Positions 1 through 4,929 of a stretch of DNA of 6,165 bases are shown here, piece after piece (within the stretch, counting starts at the first letter, position 1; every line of letters starts with the position of its first letter). Location of the stretch: assembly GCA_021804455.1 (NCBI GenBank), contig JAJZHT010000080.1, positions 1 to 6,165 on the forward strand, in the 5' to 3' direction. The position numbers were made by a program, and so were the translations under genes. The stretch comes from Pseudomonadota bacterium. Its GTDB lineage: Bacteria > Pseudomonadota > Alphaproteobacteria > Paracaedibacterales > CAIULA01. The notes below the pieces were generated by a model. It did no database searches. It was not told where the DNA came from and saw only the letters and a program-made list of their open reading frames with translations.

Positions 1-154
1 TCGCTTGGCAGAAAAGAATACAGACACGAATTCTTAGGATAAATTTCAAGATTTAATAATTTGGTAAGGATTTTGGGGATACAGTAGGGAATAACCTAGG
101 TGATAGAGAAAACCCCTTTTTGAAACAAAAACAAAGGGCCATAAGATAAGTTTT

Positions 155-182
155 ACCCGCACTGTTCTTGAAGGTGGTGGGT
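155..182 (+). other. Imperfect hairpin upstream of the GC-rich stem
   Basis: ACCCGCAC (155-162) can pair with GTGGTGGGT (174-182), with one bulged G at 176 and one G-T wobble, leaving an 11-base loop. The right arm is G-rich and could alternatively pair, less well, with the C-run at 187-196 of the next hairpin. The two structures may therefore compete. No function is known. Confidence 0.35.
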
Positions 183-186
183 TTAG

Positions 187-211
187 CCCCCCGCCCTTTT
201 TGGGTGGGGGG
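187..211 (+). other. GC-rich hairpin CCCCCCGCCC-TTTTT-GGGTGGGGGG
   Basis: This is a ten-base-pair stem with a single G-T wobble and a TTTTT loop, in sequence that is otherwise AT-rich. It has the stem of an intrinsic terminator but no T-tract. Downstream on the plus strand is TGGTAAAAAAA, and the minus-strand exit reads CTAAACCCACC. It may end or protect an upstream transcript, or be a repetitive palindromic element. Presence is certain; role is not. Confidence 0.55.
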
Positions 212-226
212 TGGTAAAAAAATAAA

Positions 227-241
227 TTAACCTTTTGTTAA
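227..241. promoter_or_regulatory. CtrA-type box TTAA-N7-TTAA (box 1)
   Basis: TTAACCTTTTGTTAA matches exactly the full CtrA recognition motif of alphaproteobacteria, two TTAA half-sites separated by seven bases. It lies 313 bases before the accB start, so its target is unclear. It could serve a distant accB promoter, an unseen small RNA, or a divergent gene left of the window. A further TTAAC occurs near 259-263. The motif is short and AT-rich, so chance is possible, but an equivalent box occurs before the patatin gene. Confidence 0.45.
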
Positions 242-477
242 TCTTTGTGAATCAACAGTTAACAGATAAAAGCCCTTGAAAATTTTTTGAAAACAATGCG
301 CCTTCTAAAAGAAGATCTTTACACAGGGTGAACGCGTCTAATCTTAAAGGTTAGGTTTTGTGCAGATAGGGGGAGGTAATTTTTCGAAGATTTCAATCAT
401 CCAATCCTTTAAAAACCAGAGTTTTCTTTGTCAAAACTTTTTAAAAGGCGTTTGCTCTGATTTTTATAACAGCAAGA

Positions 478-506
478 TTGCATCCTTGCCTATAAGAGGC
501 TATACC
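478..506 (+). promoter_or_regulatory. Candidate accB promoter
   Basis: TTGCAT (478-483) and TATACC (501-506) are separated by exactly 17 bases, giving weak sigma70-like -35 and -10 boxes about 50 bases before accB. The -35 sits inside an inverted repeat, GCAAG (472-476) and CTTGC (485-489), which could be an operator. TATAAC at 465-470 is an alternative -10 with only a poor -35 (TTAAAA, 441-446). Confidence 0.3.
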
Positions 507-554
507 TTAAAAACATTTACATCTGATTGAAAAGACACTGAAGTAGGAAATTTT

Positions 555-1025
555 ATGGCAGCGGTATTTAATTTTGATGGTGAGGCTGTACGAAAACTGG
601 CCGAAATTTTAATAGAGACAGGCTTAACAGAAATTGAATACGAGGCTGAAGGAAACCGCATTTATGTTTCTCGGCAAATGATTGCCAATGCAACGGTTGC
701 ACCTTTGGTTTCCCCGTCTTTGCCATCGGTTCAACCCCAATCCTCGGTGGTTGCAGCACCCTCCAATCTTGATCTTAACAAACATCCTGGTGCCGTTCGT
801 TCCCCCATGGTTGGTACGGTTTACCTGGCTTCTCAGCCTGGAGCCGACCCTTTCATTAAAGTTGGTGACACGGTCAGTGTTGGTCAAACATTATTGATTG
901 TTGAGGCTATGAAAGTCATGAATCCAATCAAATCCCCCAGCGCTGGTAAAGTCACTCACATCTTTGCTAAAGATGCTTCTCCTGTGGAATATGATGAACT
1001 TTTGCTTGTCATTGAGGCTGCATAA
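555..1025 (+). CDS. accB: Biotin carboxyl carrier protein of acetyl-CoA carboxylase
   Basis: AccB is the cytoplasmic carrier subunit of acetyl-CoA carboxylase. Its biotin is carboxylated by AccC and then passes the carboxyl group to acetyl-CoA on the carboxyltransferase, making malonyl-CoA for fatty acid synthesis. The 156 residues have the usual layout and length. An N-terminal conserved segment (about 1-42, with LAEILIETGLTEIEYE) is followed by a flexible Ala/Pro/Ser/Gln linker (about 43-77). The biotinyl domain (about 78-156) contains SPMVGTVY, a thumb-like insert around QPGADPF, and the site EAMKVMN with the modified lysine at K120. The start is supported by an AGGA ribosome binding site at 545-548. 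The stop abuts accC, so the two genes are very probably one operon. The BirA needed to biotinylate K120 is encoded 3 kb downstream. Identification is secure. Confidence 0.97.
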   Translation: MAAVFNFDGEAVRKLAEILIETGLTEIEYEAEGNRIYVSRQMIANATVAPLVSPSLPSVQPQSSVVAAPSNLDLNKHPGAVRSPMVGTVYLASQPGADPFIKVGDTVSVGQTLLIVEAMKVMNPIKSPSAGKVTHIFAKDASPVEYDELLLVIEAA

Positions 1026-2399
1026 ATGGCGCTTTTTAATAAGATTTTAATTGCTAATCGTGGCGAAATTGCCTTGCGTATTTTACGCGCTTGTCAGGAA
1101 TTAAGAATTCCCACCGTAGCTGTCCATTCTACGGCCGATGCCGATGCTATGCATGTGCGTTTGGCGAATGAAAGCGTTTGTATTGGGCCCGCCCCTTCTC
1201 GTCAAAGTTATCTGAATATGTTGGCTTTGGTCAGTGCTGCTGATATTACGGGGGCCGATGCCGTTCATCCTGGGGTGGGATTCCTTTCTGAAAATGCTGT
1301 TTTTGCCACCATGATTGAAGAACATGGGCTTACTTTTATTGGCCCAACCCCCGATCACATACGGATTATGGGCGATAAAATTACGGCTAAGCAAACAATG
1401 ATCTCTTTAGGGGTCCCTGTTGTTCCCGGTTCTGGTGGTTCTATCAATACAGAGGAAGAGGCGATCGAAGCGGCTCAAAAAATTGGTTTTCCGGTTCTGA
1501 TTAAGGCAACCTCCGGAGGTGGAGGAAAAGGAATGAAAGTAGCCTTAAGCCTTGATGAAATCGCGAATGCTTTTCATCTGGCAAAAGCAGAGGCCAAGGC
1601 TAATTTTGGCGATGATCAGGTTTATATGGAGCGCTACCTAAGGCAGCCTCGTCATATTGAGGTACAAATTTTAGCGGATCATCATGGAAACGTTGTTCAT
1701 TTAGGAGAACGCGATTGCTCTTTGCAACGGCGTCATCAAAAAGTGTGGGAAGAGGCTCCTTCCCCTGGTTTGACACCGGAATTACGTGCCCATTTAGGAA
1801 AAATTGTCACTCAAGCGATTGGTAAAATGGGATACCGGGGTGCGGGTACTTTAGAGTTTTTATTTGAGAATGGAGAATTTTTCTTCATGGAAATGAATAC
1901 TCGTATTCAAGTAGAACACCCTATTACAGAAATGGTTACAGGTATTGACCTTGTTAAAGAACAAATTCGCGTTGCCGCAGGATTGCCTTTAAGTTTCCGT
2001 CAAGAGGATATTACCTTTAACGGTTGGGCTATTGAGTGCCGTGTAAACGCAGAAAATCCCCAAACTTTTGTTCCTTCTCCTGGAAAAATTAATCGCTACC
2101 ATGCTCCTGGTGGTTATGGAATTCGGGTTGATAGCCATTTGTATCAAGGTTACAGCGTTCCATCCCACTATGATAGTATGGTGGCAAAGCTAATTGCCCA
2201 TGGTAAAACAAGAGAAGAATGCCTTAGCCGTTTGGAACGAGCTCTTGCTGAATATGTTATTGATGGTATTCAAACGACCTTGCCTTTACACCAGAAATTG
2301 GTTCAATCTCCTGACATTATTCGAGGCGAGTATGATATTCATTGGTTAGAAAAAAACCTCGAAACAACTCTAAGGGATAAAGATAAAATCGGTTCATAA
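1026..2399 (+). CDS. accC: Biotin carboxylase subunit of acetyl-CoA carboxylase
   Basis: AccC is an ATP-grasp enzyme that carboxylates the biotin on AccB using ATP and bicarbonate. The 457 residues are full length (E. coli 449) and align end to end, with numbering shifted by about one. The N-terminal domain has ILIANRGEIALRI. The ATP-grasp region has K160, the glycine loop SGGGGKG (163-169) and MERYL (201-205). The active site has K239 in QRRHQK, E277, E289, N291 and R293 in EMNTRIQVEH, and R339 in ECRV, all conserved. The odd point is HPGVGFLSEN (81-90), where the family has HPGYGFLSEN: the tyrosine equivalent to E. coli Y82 is V84. Translation starts directly after the accB TAA, with GAGG at 1014-1017 inside accB as the likely ribosome binding site, which suggests translational coupling and matched subunit output. 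Confidence 0.97.
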   Translation: MALFNKILIANRGEIALRILRACQELRIPTVAVHSTADADAMHVRLANESVCIGPAPSRQSYLNMLALVSAADITGADAVHPGVGFLSENAVFATMIEEHGLTFIGPTPDHIRIMGDKITAKQTMISLGVPVVPGSGGSINTEEEAIEAAQKIGFPVLIKATSGGGGKGMKVALSLDEIANAFHLAKAEAKANFGDDQVYMERYLRQPRHIEVQILADHHGNVVHLGERDCSLQRRHQKVWEEAPSPGLTPELRAHLGKIVTQAIGKMGYRGAGTLEFLFENGEFFFMEMNTRIQVEHPITEMVTGIDLVKEQIRVAAGLPLSFRQEDITFNGWAIECRVNAENPQTFVPSPGKINRYHAPGGYGIRVDSHLYQGYSVPSHYDSMVAKLIAHGKTREECLSRLERALAEYVIDGIQTTLPLHQKLVQSPDIIRGEYDIHWLEKNLETTLRDKDKIGS

Positions 2400-2414
2400 G
2401 GTTTCAGGCTTCTG

Positions 2415-2437
2415 TTAAGGCTTTATGAAAAGCTTAA
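2415..2437 (+). other. Hairpin downstream of accC
   Basis: TTAAG(G)CTTT pairs with AAAGCTTAA, nine base pairs with one bulged G and an ATGA loop, starting 16 bases after the accC stop. It is AT-rich and not followed by a T-run, so it is a poor candidate for an intrinsic terminator. It may be a 3' end stabiliser or a processing site of the accBC transcript. Confidence 0.35.
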
Positions 2438-2451
2438 GGTCCTAACAAACA

Positions 2452-2480
2452 TTGCATCGTCATTGTATTCTGTTTACTAT
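2452..2480 (+). promoter_or_regulatory. Candidate asmA promoter
   Basis: TTGCAT (2452-2457) and TACTAT (2475-2480) are 17 bases apart, ending 38 bases before the asmA start. The octamer ATTGCATC is shared with the candidate accB promoter at the same spacing to its -10. Both boxes are weak matches to consensus. TATAGT at 2492-2497 is a better -10 but lacks a convincing -35. Confidence 0.28.
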
Positions 2481-2518
2481 CAATCATAAGGTATAGTTCA
2501 TCAAAAAAGATCTTCCTT

Positions 2519-4234
2519 ATGAAAAAGTTTTTTTATGGTTTCCTTGCAGTTGTTTTAATAGCCATTCTGTCGATTCCTTTTATTCATTGGGAGTCTCTAA
2601 AGAAACCGGTTCTTAATCAGCTGGAACAAACAACAGGATGTCAGATTGAATTAACAGGTCCCATCCAAATAAAGCTTTTCCCTACTCCCCAAATTGTTCT
2701 CCAGGATGTTTCGATTAAGCCTGTCTCTCAAGGAATTGGCCGACAGAATTTTAGTTTAGAGTTAGCCAAGGCACAAAAAATCGCCGCCAGTTGGGCCTGG
2801 AAACCTCTTTTGACAGGACAATTAAAAATTTATTCTCTGTCTTTTTATAAACCTCTTATTTTGCTGAAAACATCTTCTCAAAAGCCTTCTACAACAGAAG
2901 CCCTGGCAACTTCTGGTTCCTCATCCACGCCTTCTTTCTCATTAGAGACGTTTTCTATAGAATCGGGGCAAATTCATGTTGATGCTGACACTTCTCGCCA
3001 TAAATCTTTTGAACACATCAATTTGAAAGGATCCATCCAAAGCCTAAAAGGACCTTTCCAGCTGAGCGGACAGGTAGAGTATCAAAAAAGTAATTTTAAA
3101 TTTAATTTAAAAACGGGCCTTGTCGAGACAAACCTTCCGTTGCGGGGATCTTTAGAAGTCCTTCATCTCAATCAATCGTATGGCCCCTTATTGTTTGACG
3201 GTTTTTGGAGTCCGCAACAAACGTCTTTGAACATTCAAATAAAGGATCTTTTTGTTCAACCACTTCCTGACCCCCTTCATATTCAAGGAAAGATTTCTTG
3301 TGACAATTCTGACCTTTCGTCCCATCTTGTCCTGAAATTAAAAGAGGATCCAATAAACCTTGTTAGTAAAACTGATCTTGAGTCTTTGGTGACGACCCTT
3401 TCTTTGTCAAGTCCAAGATTAACGTACGATTTCTATGAGGTCAAAAATTTTAAAGCAAACTTAACCGTCAAAGGACAAGATATTCAATTTTCCCATATGG
3501 AAGGGCGTCTTTATGAAGGAGATTTAAAATTTAAAGGACACTTTAGGGATTCAAAAGTTTTAAACTTACAAGGAGAAATTCAAGGTTTAGATTTAACCAA
3601 AATCCCTACCCTTAAAGAAACGCCGTTAAAGAAGGGATTCTTGAACAGTACCTTTGATCTTACTTTAAGCCTTTTAAAGCCTTCTGAATATAGTCAAACT
3701 TTGTCAGGAACCGTGACAGCATCTCTAGCGCAAGGAATAATTAAAACTTTTGATATGAAAGCTTTGGTGCACGCTCTTAAAAATACTAAAGATGCTAAAG
3801 ATTTGTTTAATGTTTTGGATGTTTCTAAGAAAAAAGCGCCCTTAAATATAAATTCGGTGCGTGGTACTTTCTATTTAACAAAAGGGATCGCCCAAACACA
3901 AAATCTGGAATTACTATCCGATGACGGAACGATTCATGGTGAAGGTTATGTTGATTTAAATCAAAAGCGTATGGATATGTTGTTTAAAATCAAAATGAAA
4001 GACTTACCAAAATGGCCAGAAATACCTTTAAACGTTAAGGGGCCTTTCGAAGCTTTAGATTATAATCTTGATCCAAAACACTTAGCCAATCTTGTTACAC
4101 AAGAGGTCACCAAACATGTCTTTGATAAGGTTGTTAACCAAGTTGGAAAAGGCCTTTCCTCTCAAGGTACAGATTCAAAAGTGGATAAACCTCAAGATTT
4201 AATTAAAGGACTAATCGGCGGCCTATTGGGGTAG
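2519..4234 (+). CDS. AsmA family envelope protein
   Basis: This is a 571-residue protein of the AsmA family, inner-membrane-anchored proteins with a large periplasmic domain that affect outer-membrane assembly. Larger relatives (TamB, YhdP, YdbH) act in phospholipid transport to the outer membrane. Residues 1-3 (MKK) and the hydrophobic stretch 4-22 form a signal anchor. The next segment, with LEQTTGCQIELTGPIQIKLFPTPQIVLQDVSI (about 35-66), is the typical AsmA start. The middle is beta-rich and poorly conserved. The C-terminal AsmA core is recognisable in GTVTASLAQGIIKTFDMKAL (about 398-417) and in GTFYLTKGIAQ through GEGYVDLNQKRMDM (about 449-488). The tail ends in the glycine/leucine motif GLIGGLLG. 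The ribosome binding site is weak (AAAAAAGA, 2503-2510), but the anchor fits this start. A 119-base gap separates it from accC, so it may share or have its own promoter. Its last 12 bases overlap birA tail to tail. Family is fairly sure; exact role is not. Confidence 0.88.
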   Translation: MKKFFYGFLAVVLIAILSIPFIHWESLKKPVLNQLEQTTGCQIELTGPIQIKLFPTPQIVLQDVSIKPVSQGIGRQNFSLELAKAQKIAASWAWKPLLTGQLKIYSLSFYKPLILLKTSSQKPSTTEALATSGSSSTPSFSLETFSIESGQIHVDADTSRHKSFEHINLKGSIQSLKGPFQLSGQVEYQKSNFKFNLKTGLVETNLPLRGSLEVLHLNQSYGPLLFDGFWSPQQTSLNIQIKDLFVQPLPDPLHIQGKISCDNSDLSSHLVLKLKEDPINLVSKTDLESLVTTLSLSSPRLTYDFYEVKNFKANLTVKGQDIQFSHMEGRLYEGDLKFKGHFRDSKVLNLQGEIQGLDLTKIPTLKETPLKKGFLNSTFDLTLSLLKPSEYSQTLSGTVTASLAQGIIKTFDMKALVHALKNTKDAKDLFNVLDVSKKKAPLNINSVRGTFYLTKGIAQTQNLELLSDDGTIHGEGYVDLNQKRMDMLFKIKMKDLPKWPEIPLNVKGPFEALDYNLDPKHLANLVTQEVTKHVFDKVVNQVGKGLSSQGTDSKVDKPQDLIKGLIGGLLG

Positions 4235-4798
4235 ACTGTTGCTAAGCCATTCTTGATAAAGGTTTTCAAATTCGTGGTTTAACCAGCCTTTGTAGGTATG
4301 CCATAAGTCTTTTAGAAGGAAGGGGGTAACCTCTGAAACAGTCACAGGGCGACGGATGTGATGTTGCAAACAGGTGGTGGGTTGGTCAAGCCCTTCAGGG
4401 GCGACCTGGACATTCACCCCCATGCCAAGAATAACGGCGCCCTCTTCAACCTCGATTAAAATTCCTGCCATCTTTTTTCCCTCTAGAAAAATATCATTCG
4501 GATATTTTAGGTGGATAGGAACCAAAGGAAGAACATGGGCAAGGGCACGCTTTAAGGCAACCGCTGCGACATATCCCAATTGATGATAGGAAGATTGCCA
4601 TTCTTGGGAAGGCTTTAGAATCATTGAACCATAAAAATTTCCTTTAGGGGACTGCCACATACGTTGAAACTGGCCGCGCCCACCCGTTTGCTGATCGGCA
4701 AGAATCACTGTTCCTTCACAAGCTCCTAATTCCAAATAAGCCTTAGCAACATTATTGGTACTATCAACCTGGGGGTAATGATGGATTGTCAATTTCAT
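4223..4798 (-). CDS. birA: Biotin--[acetyl-CoA-carboxylase] ligase, catalytic core only
   Basis: The enzyme activates biotin with ATP to biotinyl-AMP and transfers it to the AccB lysine (K120 here). The 191 residues begin directly with the catalytic fold: DSTNNVAK (12-19), the biotinyl-AMP loop QTGGRGQFQRMWQSP (37-51), KYPND (98-102, usually KWPND), catalytic lysine K109 in KKMAGILIE and GMGVNV (125-130). There is no N-terminal winged helix, so it should not act as a biotin-operon repressor. It ends at EWLSNSLPQ, about where the C-terminal SH3-like domain of E. coli BirA would begin. That domain is absent, and no continuation is visible in the frames I checked past the stop. The loop is unusual: E. 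coli GRGRRGRKW becomes GRGQFQRMW, so R118, R119 and G120 correspond to Q43, F44 and Q45. A GAGA sequence just upstream may be the ribosome binding site. It is convergent with asmA and divergent from the patatin gene. Activity is likely but unproven. Confidence 0.9.
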   Translation of the reverse strand: MKLTIHHYPQVDSTNNVAKAYLELGACEGTVILADQQTGGRGQFQRMWQSPKGNFYGSMILKPSQEWQSSYHQLGYVAAVALKRALAHVLPLVPIHLKYPNDIFLEGKKMAGILIEVEEGAVILGMGVNVQVAPEGLDQPTTCLQHHIRRPVTVSEVTPFLLKDLWHTYKGWLNHEFENLYQEWLSNSLPQ

Positions 4799-4864
4799 AA
4801 GATCTCTATAGCAACAGGTTTAGGGCTCAACTTTCCCAGCATATCTTAACACATTACCCCTTTA

Positions 4865-4880
4865 TTAACTATTTGTTAAC
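4865..4880. promoter_or_regulatory. CtrA-type box TTAA-N7-TTAAC (box 2)
   Basis: TTAACTATTTGTTAAC is a perfect full CtrA motif, including the trailing C, ending 49 bases before the patatin start and about 67 bases before the birA start. Its spacer (CTATTTG) resembles that of box 1 (CCTTTTG). In CtrA-activated promoters such a box usually overlaps the -35, which would place transcription of the patatin gene starting close to its ribosome binding site. Because the core is near-palindromic it could also affect birA. This is a motif match only. Confidence 0.5.
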
Positions 4881-4885
4881 TTTTT

Positions 4886-4924
4886 CTCCTTAGCTCCTTC
4901 GGTATCGAAACATCCAGAAGGAGG
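4886..4924 (+). promoter_or_regulatory. Shine-Dalgarno with possible masking stem
   Basis: AAGGAGG (4918-4924) is a perfect ribosome binding site five bases before the ATG at 4930, and it decides that start. CTCCTTC (4894-4900) is perfectly complementary to GAAGGAG (4917-4923), giving a seven-base-pair stem with a 16-base loop that hides six of the seven Shine-Dalgarno bases. A second CTCCTT copy (4886-4891) could pair instead. This matters only if transcription starts before about 4886-4894. Confidence 0.45.
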
Positions 4925-4929
4925 CAAGA

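Larger units (their letters stand above)
1..554. other. Gene-free upstream region
   Basis: I find no supportable coding region here. All three forward frames close within the first 56 bases, so at most a few C-terminal residues of an upstream gene could lie at the left edge. The stretch is AT-rich except for the GC-rich hairpin at 187-211. It also contains a TTAA-N7-TTAA box at 227-241, a small stem at 338-343/349-354 (loop of five), a purine-rich GGGGGAGG run near 367-374 with no start codon at a suitable distance, and a candidate accB promoter at 478-506. Many alphaproteobacteria have aroQ directly upstream of accB; no aroQ is visible here. An unrecognised small RNA cannot be excluded. Confidence 0.6.
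4799..4929. other. Divergent intergenic region between birA and the patatin gene
   Basis: This 131-base region must hold the start signals for both flanking genes. On the minus strand the birA leader has TATAG and GAGA just before the ATG. On the plus strand are TTAACA (4846-4851, near a -35), the CtrA-type box, two CTCCTT repeats and a strong Shine-Dalgarno sequence. No clear -10 fits either direction, so the promoters are not placed. Confidence 0.5.

Noticed and set aside
1..56. C-terminal end of an upstream gene
   Set aside because: Frames closing at 36, 42 and 56 give 11-17 residues with no recognisable family; it cannot be told from chance.
173..214. G-quadruplex
   Set aside because: G-runs are interrupted by a C-run that would pair with them; the hairpin is the simpler structure.
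187..220. Intrinsic terminator
   Set aside because: The stem is strong, but neither strand has a T-tract after it.
296..331. Short frame ATG to TGA encoding MRLLKEDLYTG as a leader peptide
   Set aside because: Only 11 codons, no Shine-Dalgarno, and no clear attenuator downstream.
200..360. Replication origin, given the CtrA-type box and AT-richness
   Set aside because: No convincing DnaA boxes (the best, at about 318-326, has two mismatches) and no origin-associated genes.
4374..4583. Plus-strand frame opposite birA
   Set aside because: Antisense to a well-supported gene, with low-complexity Ser/Thr/Pro content and no homology signal.
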